From contig NZ_FZOD01000018.1 of the NCBI RefSeq assembly GCF_900188345.1, positions 62,001 to 126,000 of the forward strand: a stretch of DNA of 64,000 bases, written 5' to 3'. Of the stretch, positions 41,874-51,184 are shown in pieces. The notes under the pieces were generated by a model. The model saw nothing but the letters and a program-made list of their open reading frames with translations. It was not told where the DNA came from and did no database searches. Origin of the DNA: Streptosporangium subroseum (lineage in GTDB: Bacteria; Actinomycetota; Actinomycetes; Streptosporangiales; Streptosporangiaceae). Within the stretch, counting starts at the first letter, position 1. Every line of letters starts with the position of its first letter. A program made the position numbers and the translations under genes.

Positions 41874-41885
41874 GACAACGTTGTC
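41874..41885. promoter_or_regulatory. LacI-type operator GACAACGTTGTC
   Basis: A perfect 12-bp palindrome with the central CG typical of LacI-family operators lies 31 bp before the LacI start codon, between it and the end of the iclR-type gene. It supports autorepression. Confidence 0.7.
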
Positions 41886-41899
41886 ATCATCTCGGTGCG

Positions 41900-42703
41900 T
41901 CAACGGGAGAGCGCGGTGCCGGTCGTACCCATCGAATGGAGGTCCGCCTCGACCCGCGCGGCCGCGGCGAGCAGCGGCGGCAGCAGGTCGCGGCGGGCCG
42001 ACTCGACGGTCGTACGGCTCGCGTGGGAGGAGATGTTCATCGCGGCGGTCACCCGCCCCGAACGCTCCCGCAGGGGCACGGCGATCGAGCGCAGCCCCTC
42101 TTCCAGCTCCTGGTCGACCATCGCCCAGCCCTGGGAGCGGATCCTGTCGAGCTCGGTCCGGAGGATGGAGGGCGAGGTGACGGTGTGGGAGGTCAGCCTG
42201 CGCAGCTCGGCGTGTTCCAGATAGGCGTCGAGGTCGTCCGGGGGCATCCAGGCCAGCAGCACCCTGCCCATCGAGGTGCAGTGGGCCGGGAAGCGGGTGC
42301 CGATGTTGATGGTCACCCGCATGATCCGGCTGGTGGCCACCCGGGCCACGTAGACGACGTCCTCGCCGTCGAGCACGGCCACGGACGCCGACTCGTGCAC
42401 CTCGGCGACGAGCCGTTCGAGATGCGGCTCGGCGACCTCGGGCAGGGAGAGGCTGGACAGGTAGGCGTAGCCCAGGTCCAGCACGCGCGGGGAGAGCGCG
42501 AACAGCCGCCCGTCGGTCCTGACGTAACCGAGGTCGACGAGCGTCAGCAGGAACCGCCGGGCCGCCGCGCGGGTCAGATCGGTCGCGCGGGCGACCTCGC
42601 TGAGCGTGAGTTCGGGGCTGGTCGCGCTGAACGCCCTGATGACGGAGAGCCCGCGGGCCAGGGACTGCACGTGGTCGGAGCCACGATCAACCGGTTCGAC
42701 CAT
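41900..42703 (-). CDS. IclR family regulator, PcaR/PobR type
   Basis: Regulator of 267 residues with a winged helix near residues 15-80 (SLARGLSVIRAFS, then LTLSEVARATDLTRAAARRFLLTLVDLGYV) and an IclR effector domain. It carries LPPLLAAAARVEADL at the C-terminus. This is the PcaR/PobR-like group that senses aromatic intermediates such as beta-ketoadipate. Start at 42703 follows GAGGAGG. The start overlaps the end of pcaC by 17 bp, placing it as the last gene of the pca operon, so it is regulated together with it. Confidence 0.88.
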   Translation of the reverse strand: MVEPVDRGSDHVQSLARGLSVIRAFSATSPELTLSEVARATDLTRAAARRFLLTLVDLGYVRTDGRLFALSPRVLDLGYAYLSSLSLPEVAEPHLERLVAEVHESASVAVLDGEDVVYVARVATSRIMRVTINIGTRFPAHCTSMGRVLLAWMPPDDLDAYLEHAELRRLTSHTVTSPSILRTELDRIRSQGWAMVDQELEEGLRSIAVPLRERSGRVTAAMNISSHASRTTVESARRDLLPPLLAAAARVEADLHSMGTTGTALSR

Positions 42704-43085
42704 TCCGGTCCTCCTCATTCCGGTCGAACTCTAGCGCCGCCTGCGCCACCGCGAACGCCCGATTGGCCGCCGGCACACCCGCGTAGATCGCGGTCTGCAG
42801 CAGCACTTCCTTGATCTCGTCCTCGGTGAGGCCGATGCGGCGCGCCGCCCGCACATGCATGGCCAGCTCGTGTTCGTGCCCGAGCGCGGCCAGCATGGCG
42901 AGGGTGATGCAGCTGCGGGTCCGCCGGTCCAGGCCGGGGCGGGTCCAGATCTCTCCCCAGGCGTATTTGGTGATGAACTCCTGGAAGTCCGCGGTGAACG
43001 GTGTGGCGCCCGCGGCGGCGCGATCCACGTGCTCATCGCTCAGTACGGCCCGGCGCGTCGCGTCTCCGGCCTTCCACACGTCCAT
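42687..43085 (-). CDS. pcaC: 4-carboxymuconolactone decarboxylase (PcaC)
   Basis: A 132-residue decarboxylase of the CMD/AhpD-like fold that converts 4-carboxymuconolactone to beta-ketoadipate enol-lactone. The conserved block RRTRSCITLAMLAALG and HELAMHVRAARRIGLTEDEIKEVLLQTAIYAGVPAAN is complete. It is the stand-alone form; in many actinomycetes PcaC is fused to PcaD (PcaL), and no PcaD domain is here. Located between pcaB and the IclR gene, with 3 bp to pcaB. Confidence 0.92.
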   Translation of the reverse strand: MDVWKAGDATRRAVLSDEHVDRAAAGATPFTADFQEFITKYAWGEIWTRPGLDRRTRSCITLAMLAALGHEHELAMHVRAARRIGLTEDEIKEVLLQTAIYAGVPAANRAFAVAQAALEFDRNEEDRNGRTG

Positions 43086-43088
43086 CTT

Positions 43089-44423
43089 TCAGCTCCTTGT
43101 TGCGTTCGGGTGGGCGTCGAGCGCCCGGTCGACGAAGGTCGGGGCGGAGCCGAGGTAGGCCGCCGGGTCCAGGGCGGCGTCGACCTCCTCCGGGGTCAGA
43201 TCCACGCCGGGGTCCGCGAGCATGGCCTCCCGCAGCGACAGGCCCTCGTCGGCCGCGCGGGCGCAGACGGCGTCCACCAGCCCCCGGGCCTGTGACGTGC
43301 CGCCGAGCCGGGCCACGACGTGCTCGGCCATCATCAGCCCTCGCGTCGCGTCGAGGTTGGCACGCATCCGCGAGGCGTCCACGGTCAGGCCCTCCAGCAC
43401 CTCGCGGAGCCAGGAGGCGGCGCTGCCGGTGAGCCGGAGCAGCTCGCCCAGCGTCTCCCACTCGGCCTGCCAGGGGCCGGCCGCGCGCTCGTGCTCCTGG
43501 AGCATGCCGCCGAGCACCGAGGCCACCAGCCCGGGGACGCGCTGGACGCAGGCGAGCACGGACATCGCGCCCACCGGATTGCGCTTGTGCGGCATGGCGC
43601 TGGAGTTGCCGCGGCCGGGCGCCGTGGGCTCGGCCGCCTCTCCCACCTCGGTCTGGGTCAGCAGCTTCACATCGGTCGCGATCTTGCCGAGCGTCCCGGA
43701 GGCCATGCCGAGGGCGCAGGCCAGCCGGGCCACCGGAGTCCTGTCGGTGTGCCAGGGGATGACCGGGTCGGCCAGGCCGAGCTCGGCCGCGAGGCGGGGG
43801 AGCACCTCGTGGCCCCGGTCGCCCAGGACGGACAGGGTGCCCGCCGCTCCGCCGTACTGGACGGGCAGGCGCAACTCCGACAGGCCGGCCCGCGAGTGGT
43901 CCAGCGCGCTCATCCAGCCCGCGGCCTTGAGCCCGAAGGTGACGGGTACGGCGTGCTGCAGGACCGTGCGCCCGGCCATGACGGTGCCGCGGTGCTCGCC
44001 GGCCAGCCGTGCGCACGCGTCGGCGCAGGCGGACAGGTCGGCCAGGATCGGCACCAGGGCGCGGCAGGCGATCAGCATCGACGCCGTGTCGTTGATGTCC
44101 TGACTGGTGGCGCCGTAGTGCACGAACCGCCGAAGCTCGGGCTTGACCCGCTCGCGCAGGGCGGCGACGAGGGGGATCACGGGGTTTCCCGACTGAGCCG
44201 CGTCGCCGCCCAGCTCCGCGATGTCGAAGAACTCGGGCTGGCAGGCATCCTCCACCTCGGCGGCCACCTCGGCGGGGACCAGGCCGATCGCCGCCTGGGC
44301 GCCTGCCAGCGCGGCCTCGACGTCCAGCATCGCGGCCAGCCACGCCGCGTCCGACACCTCGGGCGCGGCCCCACCCCTGGCGAACGTCCCGGAGAACAGC
44401 CCACCGGTCGTCGAAGCGGTCAT
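43089..44423 (-). CDS. pcaB: 3-carboxy-cis,cis-muconate cycloisomerase (PcaB)
   Basis: Fumarase/aspartase superfamily enzyme of 444 residues that closes beta-carboxymuconate to gamma-carboxymuconolactone. The superfamily signature GRGNSSAMPHKRNPVGA is at 270-286 and VHYGATSQDINDT at 101-113. Start at 44423 follows GGAGGTGA; the open frame runs further upstream without similarity. It is the fourth pca gene, separated by 165 bp from pcaF. That gap contains no pcaHG genes, which normally stand there. Confidence 0.93.
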   Translation of the reverse strand: MTASTTGGLFSGTFARGGAAPEVSDAAWLAAMLDVEAALAGAQAAIGLVPAEVAAEVEDACQPEFFDIAELGGDAAQSGNPVIPLVAALRERVKPELRRFVHYGATSQDINDTASMLIACRALVPILADLSACADACARLAGEHRGTVMAGRTVLQHAVPVTFGLKAAGWMSALDHSRAGLSELRLPVQYGGAAGTLSVLGDRGHEVLPRLAAELGLADPVIPWHTDRTPVARLACALGMASGTLGKIATDVKLLTQTEVGEAAEPTAPGRGNSSAMPHKRNPVGAMSVLACVQRVPGLVASVLGGMLQEHERAAGPWQAEWETLGELLRLTGSAASWLREVLEGLTVDASRMRANLDATRGLMMAEHVVARLGGTSQARGLVDAVCARAADEGLSLREAMLADPGVDLTPEEVDAALDPAAYLGSAPTFVDRALDAHPNATRS

Positions 44424-44588
44424 GCTCACCTCCGAATACTTCGAATAACTCGCATTTTCCAAGGTGCCCGAGGCCCCGAAGACGTCTGAGCCGTCCGAGG
44501 CATCGGCAATGCCGGGGACCTCCAAAACACCGGGGGCGCCTTGGACGCCGGAGCCATCCGGATGCCCTGACGACAGACTGTCACGCGG

Positions 44589-45770
<1,182 letters not shown>

Positions 45771-45859
45771 GATCTGAAACTCCTGTCCGACGGGTGCCGG
45801 TGTCTGGCGAACCTCGTGACCGGGAGAGAAGCCGCGAGAAAGACGGGACGCCATCTCAC

Positions 45860-45966
45860 GGTCGCCCCGGGAAGAGGCCGTCTCACGGTCGCTTCGGGAT
45901 GAGGCCGTTCCATGGTCGCCTCGGGGTGGGGCCGCACGATGGCTTCTGAGCGAGGCCGTTTCATGG
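45860..45966. repeat. 27-bp tandem repeats between pcaJ and pcaF
   Basis: Read on the minus strand, GCGACCATGGAACGGCCTC then ATCCCGAA is repeated about four to five times with period 27 bp, starting directly after the pcaJ stop (GGTGACCATGAAACGGCCTC). Copies differ by substitutions. The 27-bp length keeps phase, so the reading frame that is open here encodes RPHPEATxx units, but no gene is proposed. Confidence 0.85.
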
Positions 45967-46728
45967 TCACCTCCCGGTGAGCCTGCGCAGGGCGGCGAGC
46001 TCGTCGGGGGTCGGAGGCTCGGTCTCGCGCAGGTCGGGGGCGGCGGCCAGTTCCCAGCCGGTGGCGGCGCGGGCCTGGTCGAGGGTGACGCCGGGGTGCA
46101 GATGGGTGAGGACCAGCTCGCAGCCGACCGGGTCGGGCTCCAGGATCCCCAGGTCGGTGATGACCGTACGGGGACCGCTGCCCCGCAGGCCGAGGCGTTC
46201 CCTGTCGCCCGGTCCGGAACCGAAGCCGACCGAGGTGACGAAGTCCACGCGCTCGACGAACGCGCGGCGGCTCTGCCGTACGATCACCGTCACCTCGCGG
46301 CAGGAGGCGGCGATCTCGGGAGCCCCGCCCGCGCCGGGAAGGCGCACCTTCGGGTCGTCGTACGGGCCGATCACGGTCGTGTTGATGTTGCCGAACCGGT
46401 CGATCTGGGCGGCGCCGAGGAAGCCGACGTCGATGCGGCCCGGCTGGAGCCAGTAGTTGAAGATCTCCGGCACGCTGACGACGGCGTCGGCGGTCTCGGC
46501 CAGCACGCCGTCCCCGATCGACAGGGGCGGCAGGTCGGGCTTGGCGCCGATGGTCCCGGACTCGTAGATGAGGACGAGATCGGGGGCGTTTGTACGGCGG
46601 GCGAGGTTGGCCGCCGTGCTGGGCAGGCCGATGCCGACAAAACACGACTGGCCGTCGCGCAGCCGCCTGGCCGCTGCCACCGTCATCATCTCGTCGGAGG
46701 TGTAGTCGGTGCCGAGGTCGGTCGTCAC
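45967..46728 (-). CDS. pcaJ: 3-oxoacid CoA-transferase subunit B (PcaJ)
   Basis: The B subunit (253 residues) of beta-ketoadipate:succinyl-CoA transferase. The catalytic glutamate is Glu56 in YESGTIG. Further conserved segments are GIGLPSTAANLA and FNYWLQPGRIDVGFLGAAQIDRFGNINTT. It overlaps pcaI by 4 bp (ATGA), the usual coupling for the two subunits. Its 3' end flanks the 27-bp repeat array. Confidence 0.93.
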   Translation of the reverse strand: MTTDLGTDYTSDEMMTVAAARRLRDGQSCFVGIGLPSTAANLARRTNAPDLVLIYESGTIGAKPDLPPLSIGDGVLAETADAVVSVPEIFNYWLQPGRIDVGFLGAAQIDRFGNINTTVIGPYDDPKVRLPGAGGAPEIAASCREVTVIVRQSRRAFVERVDFVTSVGFGSGPGDRERLGLRGSGPRTVITDLGILEPDPVGCELVLTHLHPGVTLDQARAATGWELAAAPDLRETEPPTPDELAALRRLTGR

Positions 46729-47525
46729 AGAACGTGCTCCTTCATCCAGGCCACGAAGGTCTCGCGGTCGCGGCCGATCTCGTCCCAGGCGAGATAGAAG
46801 TCGTTGTCACGCGTGGAGTAACCGGCGCTGTAGGAGGGATGGGAACCTCCGGGGGCCTCGGACACGTGCGTGATCGCCCAGCCGGGCAGCACGATCGCGC
46901 CGGGGCGGGGCTCCAGTTCGTCGACCAGCTCCTCCACGGTGACCAGCGAGCGCCGGGCCGCCAGAACGGCCTCCTTCTGCACGCCGGTGATCCCCCAGAG
47001 CTGCACGTTGCCCCGCCGGTCGGCGCGTTGCGCGTGTACGACGGCGACGTCGGGGTTGATCGCGGGGACGGCGGTGAGCTCCTCACCGGTGAACGGGCAG
47101 GTGATCGGCTTGATGGTGGCGGTGTGCGCGGGCAGGTCGGTGCCCCGGTAACCGCGCAGCACCGCGAAGGGCAGTCCCGAGGCTCCGGCGACGTAGGCGT
47201 TGGCGATGCCCGCGTGGCTGTGCTCCTCGATCTCCAGCGGAGCGGGCCAGCGGTTCTGCACCGCGTCACGGAAGCGGTGCAGCGAGCCCACCCCGGGGTT
47301 TCCGCCCCAGGAGAAGACCAGTTTCCGGGCGCAGCCCATTCCGATCATCTGGTCGTAGAGCAGGTCCGGGGTCATCCTGATCAGGGTGAGGTCGCGGCGT
47401 CCCTGCCGGATGATCTCGTGTCCGGCCGCGTACGGGATCAGGTGGGTGAAACCCTCCATCGCCACGCTTTCACCGTCGTGCACGAGCTCGGCCACCGCTT
47501 CGGCGAGTGGAACCACCGTGGCCAT
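46725..47525 (-). CDS. pcaI: 3-oxoacid CoA-transferase subunit A (PcaI)
   Basis: The A subunit (266 residues) of the CoA-transferase that activates beta-ketoadipate with succinyl-CoA. N-terminal MATVVPLAEAVAELV and GESVAMEGFTHLIPYAAGHEI are typical, as is LVFSWGGNPGVGSLHRFRDAV. Start 47525 is the first family-consistent ATG. It opens the operon pcaI-pcaJ-pcaF-pcaB-pcaC-iclR. GTTC-GAAC boxes upstream are probable IclR-type sites. Confidence 0.93.
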   Translation of the reverse strand: MATVVPLAEAVAELVHDGESVAMEGFTHLIPYAAGHEIIRQGRRDLTLIRMTPDLLYDQMIGMGCARKLVFSWGGNPGVGSLHRFRDAVQNRWPAPLEIEEHSHAGIANAYVAGASGLPFAVLRGYRGTDLPAHTATIKPITCPFTGEELTAVPAINPDVAVVHAQRADRRGNVQLWGITGVQKEAVLAARRSLVTVEELVDELEPRPGAIVLPGWAITHVSEAPGGSHPSYSAGYSTRDNDFYLAWDEIGRDRETFVAWMKEHVL

Positions 47526-47543
47526 CGGGCTCCCTTCACATGT

Positions 47544-47681
47544 GTTCGTTATGCGAACGAAAGTTCTTTGAACGAACATACTTACTCATCGTCCGGGCGG
47601 TCAACTTTCCGATCATGGTTCCTTGACATACCCGATATTCGCGGCGTAACTTCCGCGTTACATGTCGTTCGTTCGAAGAAC
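47544..47681. promoter_or_regulatory. Divergent promoter with GTTC-N-GAAC boxes (probable PcaR sites)
   Basis: Between pcaI and the divergent ThDP decarboxylase remnant three boxes occur: GTTCGTTATGCGAAC (47544-47558), GTTCTTTGAAC (47563-47573) and GTTCGTTCGAAGAAC (47667-47681). The first and third share the GTTC-N7-GAAC form seen in IclR-family (PcaR/PobR) operators. A sigma70-like promoter TTGACA (47623-47628), 18 bp, TAACTT (47647-47652) faces the rightward operon, with the third box just after it, a position suited to repression. Confidence 0.7.
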
Positions 47682-47732
47682 CATTGTGCGTATGACGAAC
47701 GCAACTCCCTAACGTCTCCCCCGGGAGGTTCT

Positions 47733-48147
47733 GTGCGTCGTCCCATAGCCGCCCCACCGAGTGGCGGGGAGGGGCGCGCTGATATCGCGGGTGACACGGA
47801 TGGCGCCGATGCCGCAGGTGTCATAGATGGCACGGATGACACCGTGCTCGCCACGCCGCCCCGGATCGTCCGGCCCACCGCCGTGGCGCTCGTCGCCGAT
47901 GACCCGGCCGAGGTTCACCGCAGCCCCGCCGACCTGGCCTTCATGGCTTCCCCCGCCGCCTGCGCCCGCCTCGCCGTCACGCTGCCCACCCGTTCCACCG
48001 CCGTGCCGCGCCTGCCCGGCGCGACGGGTGGAGGCCTACCCCGAACTGGTCGACGTGCTCGACGAGGTGATCCCGGGGCTCGCGGAGCGAGGTGAGCCCC
48101 TGCTGCTCGACGTGGCGGTCGTTCCCGACACGGATTTTCAACCCTGA
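47733..48147 (+). pseudogene. Collapsed ThDP-dependent decarboxylase (probable benzoylformate decarboxylase)
   Basis: Only 415 bp remain. A GTG at 47733 follows a good GGGAGG and the first frame carries VADDPAEVHRSPADLAFMAS, a segment like the central domain of ThDP enzymes. Near 48028 the frame is lost and a +1 shifted frame gives VEAYPELVDVLDEVIPGLAE then PLLLDVAVVPDTDFQP, the family's C-terminal end, stopping at 48147. The PYR and PP domains that bind ThDP are missing. It stands directly before the intact benzaldehyde dehydrogenase, the next step of the mandelate pathway, which is the basis for the specific name. Confidence 0.6.
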
Positions 48148-48169
48148 CAGATTGAGAGAAGGAACCGTT

Positions 48170-49630
48170 ATGACGCTCATGGATGCCAAGACATGGACCG
48201 GACAGGTCTTCGGCGACGGCTGGAACACCTCGCGGGCCGGTGACGCGGCCGTCGTCGAGCCGGCCACCGGCGCGGAACTCGGCCGGGTCGGCATCGCCGG
48301 GCCCGAGGACGTGGCGTCGGCGGCGGTGCGGGCCGTACGGGCACAGCGAGAGTGGGCGGCGGCCTCGTTCGAGGACCGGGCGGCCGTGCTCCGGCGGGCG
48401 GGGAGGCTGTTCGAGGAGCACGCGGCGGAGATCGACGACTGGGTGGTCCGTGAGACCGGGGCGGTCCGTCCCAAGGCGGAGCTCGAGACGCATATCGCCG
48501 CCCAGGAGTGCTACGAGGCCGCGGCGCTGGCCTCCCAGCCGCTGGGAGAGATCCTGCCGACTTCCAAGAAGCGGCTCAGCCTGGCACGTCGCGTCCCGGT
48601 GGGGGTCGTCGGGGTGATCGCTCCGTTCAACTTCCCGCTGATTCTCGCGATCCGCTCGGTCGCCCCGGCGCTCGCCGTGGGCAACGCGGTGATCCTCAAG
48701 CCCGACCCGCGCACCGCCGTCTCCGGCGGCGTCGCGATCGCCCGCGTCTTCGAGGAGGCGGGGCTGCCTCCGGGCCTGCTGCACGTGCTCCCCGGCGGAG
48801 CCGAGACCGGGCAGGCACTGGTCGGCGACCCGCTGGTACGGGTGATCTCCTTCACCGGCTCGACCGCCGCCGGCCGGGCGGTGGGAGAGGCGTGCGGGCG
48901 CCTGCTCAAGCGGGCGCACCTGGAGCTCGGCGGCAACAGCGCGCTGATCGTACTGGACGACGCCGACCTGGATCTCGCGGTCTCGGCGGGAGCCTGGGGC
49001 TCGTTCCTGCACCAGGGGCAGATCTGCATGACGACGGGCCGGCACCTGGTGCACGCCTCGATCGCGGAGGAGTATGTCGCCAGGCTCGCCGAGAAGGCCG
49101 ACCACCTGCCGGTCGGCGACCCGATGGGTGGGCAGGTCGCGCTCGGCCCCCTGATCGACGCCGGTCAGCGGGACAAGGTCCACGGCCTCGTCACCGCGAG
49201 CGTCGAAGCCGGGGCGCGGCTCGCCGCGGGCGGCACCTACGAGGGGTTGTTCTACCGGCCCACGGTGCTGGCCGACCTTCCCGCGGGCGCTCCCGCCTAC
49301 ACCCAGGAGGTGTTCGGCCCGGTGGCCCCGGTCATGCCGTTCTCCACGGTCGAGGAGGCCGCCGCGCTGGCGTCCGACAGCGAGTACGGACTGTCCCTGG
49401 GCATCCTCACCCGTGACGTGATGAAGGGTCTCGCGCTGGCCGACCTCATCCCGACCGGGATCGTCCACATCAACGACCAAACCGTGGACGACGAGGCGAC
49501 GGCCCCGTTCGGCGGGGTGGGCGCGTCGGGCACCGGCTCTCGTTTCGGCGGGGGCGGGGCCAACATCGAGGCCTTCACCGAGACCCAGTGGGTGACGATG
49601 CAGGGAGACATCGCGAGATACCCCTTCTGA
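48170..49630 (+). CDS. Benzaldehyde dehydrogenase (NAD+)
   Basis: Aldehyde dehydrogenase of 486 residues of the benzaldehyde/vanillin-type group. It oxidises an aromatic aldehyde to the acid. The oxyanion Asn154 (PFNFP), general base Glu252 (LELGGNS) and nucleophile Cys286 (GQICMTT) are all present. ATG at 48170 follows AGAAGGAA and is 22 bp after the decarboxylase remnant, so it was probably the second gene of a benzoylformate operon. Its product, benzoate, would enter aromatic ring cleavage. The transporter downstream fits this. Confidence 0.9.
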   Translation: MTLMDAKTWTGQVFGDGWNTSRAGDAAVVEPATGAELGRVGIAGPEDVASAAVRAVRAQREWAAASFEDRAAVLRRAGRLFEEHAAEIDDWVVRETGAVRPKAELETHIAAQECYEAAALASQPLGEILPTSKKRLSLARRVPVGVVGVIAPFNFPLILAIRSVAPALAVGNAVILKPDPRTAVSGGVAIARVFEEAGLPPGLLHVLPGGAETGQALVGDPLVRVISFTGSTAAGRAVGEACGRLLKRAHLELGGNSALIVLDDADLDLAVSAGAWGSFLHQGQICMTTGRHLVHASIAEEYVARLAEKADHLPVGDPMGGQVALGPLIDAGQRDKVHGLVTASVEAGARLAAGGTYEGLFYRPTVLADLPAGAPAYTQEVFGPVAPVMPFSTVEEAAALASDSEYGLSLGILTRDVMKGLALADLIPTGIVHINDQTVDDEATAPFGGVGASGTGSRFGGGGANIEAFTETQWVTMQGDIARYPF

Positions 49631-49680
49631 CCCTCTTATGGAGGTACTGAGCGGTTTCGGGGGTGTGGGAAGGTTGGGCA

Positions 49681-50904
49681 ATGTCTGAGCGAAGAGTCAG
49701 TTTGTCGCGGGTTCTGTTGATCGTGGGATTCGTGCTCGCATCGCTCAACCTGAGACCGGCGCTGGCCGGGATGTCGCCGGTGCTCGACGAGGTCATGGGC
49801 GACCTCGGGCTGAGCGCGGCCGGGGGCGGGGCGATCACCACGGTCATGGTGATCTGCCTGGGCGTGCTGGGCCCGCTCGCTCCGCTCCTGGCCCGCCGGT
49901 TCGGCCTTGACCGCACGGTCATGGCCGGACTGCTGATCCTGGCCACCGGGGTGGTGCTGCGCAGCACGGGCAGCGTCCCCGCGCTCTACGTGGGCGCGGC
50001 CGTCGCCGGTACGGCGATCGGCATCATGAACGTGGCGATGCCCGGCGTCGTCAAGCAGCACTTCCCCTCCCGGATCGGCCTGTTCACCTCGGTCTACGTC
50101 TCGGGCCTCGTGCTCGGCGCCGCCACCATGTCCGGACTGGTGGTGCCGCTGGAGCATGCCACCGGTTACGGCTGGCGCGAGGTGACGGCGATGGCCGCGA
50201 TCCCGGCCGTCGTGGCGATGGTGCTCTGGCTGCCGCAGGCGCTGCGACGCCCCGTGGCGCAGAGCGCGGTGCCCAGGCCGTTCCGCGTGATGCTGCGCAG
50301 CCGGGTGACCTGGTTCGTGACCGCCTACATGGGCCTGCAGTCGCTGACCTTCTACATCATGCTGGCCTGGGTGCCGACGATCTTCCAGGACGCCGGGCTC
50401 CCCGCCGACCAGGCGGGGTACATGCTCGGGCTGACGCACCTGGCACAGATGGCCGCCACGCTCACGGTCCCGCTCTTCGCGGGAAGAGCCCGGTCTCAGG
50501 TGCCGTACATGACGGTCGCGAGTCTGCTCACCATCGCCGGATACGTCGGCATCCTGCTCGCCCCCGCGGCCTCCCCCTCCCTGTGGATGATCATCCTTGG
50601 CCTGGGACAGGGCGGCTCGGTCGCGCTGGCCCTGCTGATCGTCGCGCTCCGCGCGCCCGATCCCGCCTCGGTCACCGCGTTGTCGGCCGTCGCCCAGTCC
50701 GTCGGATACACGCTGGCGGCGCTGGGGCCGCTGGTGATCGGCGCGCTCTACCAGAGCTCGGGCGGCTGGACGCTTCCGCTGCTGGTCGGGCTGGGGGTGT
50801 GCGTGCTCCAGCTGCCCGCCGGGTTCCTGGCCGGGCGCCCGACGCCTCCCGCGGAGAAGGAGGAGAAGGTCAGCCCGGTGGCGGACCCGCTGCCTCTGGG
50901 ATGA
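49681..50904 (+). CDS. MFS transporter, CynX/NimT family
   Basis: Twelve-helix MFS permease of 407 residues, opening with LSRVLLIVGFVLASLNLRPALAGMSPVLDEV, the N-terminal hallmark of the CynX/NimT group. The C-terminal tail is short and charged. Relatives import small organic anions or nitroimidazoles. Located 50 bp after the benzaldehyde dehydrogenase on the same strand, so it may take up mandelate, benzoylformate or benzoate. ATG at 49681 is favoured over the upstream one because conserved residues start shortly after it. Confidence 0.88.
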   Translation: MSERRVSLSRVLLIVGFVLASLNLRPALAGMSPVLDEVMGDLGLSAAGGGAITTVMVICLGVLGPLAPLLARRFGLDRTVMAGLLILATGVVLRSTGSVPALYVGAAVAGTAIGIMNVAMPGVVKQHFPSRIGLFTSVYVSGLVLGAATMSGLVVPLEHATGYGWREVTAMAAIPAVVAMVLWLPQALRRPVAQSAVPRPFRVMLRSRVTWFVTAYMGLQSLTFYIMLAWVPTIFQDAGLPADQAGYMLGLTHLAQMAATLTVPLFAGRARSQVPYMTVASLLTIAGYVGILLAPAASPSLWMIILGLGQGGSVALALLIVALRAPDPASVTALSAVAQSVGYTLAALGPLVIGALYQSSGGWTLPLLVGLGVCVLQLPAGFLAGRPTPPAEKEEKVSPVADPLPLG

Positions 50905-51184
50905 CACCGCCTGTCATCCGATATGGCTAAAGATCAGCATCGGCCTCGCCTCATCGCTATGATCATTTTTTGCTGGTAGATATTACGATTTTTGGTCTTA
51001 TCGACCAGTAACGATCACGTAGCACCCTCTCCAGAAGGGAATGCATGCGAGGCGGGTCCAGGCGAATCCCTCCATTGACCGGCGATGCGGCATCTGCCCC
51101 GCCGGCGGCGGCCGGAGCCATTCACGCGTGTTCCTGATCTACCGCTGCCCCCTCGCACGCGGCACGTGACTGTGAAAGGAACAC

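Noticed and set aside
45860..45966. A small gene encoding the RPHPEATxx repeats
   Set aside because: It is an open frame of low-complexity repeats without a clear start or family; better explained as a tandem duplication.
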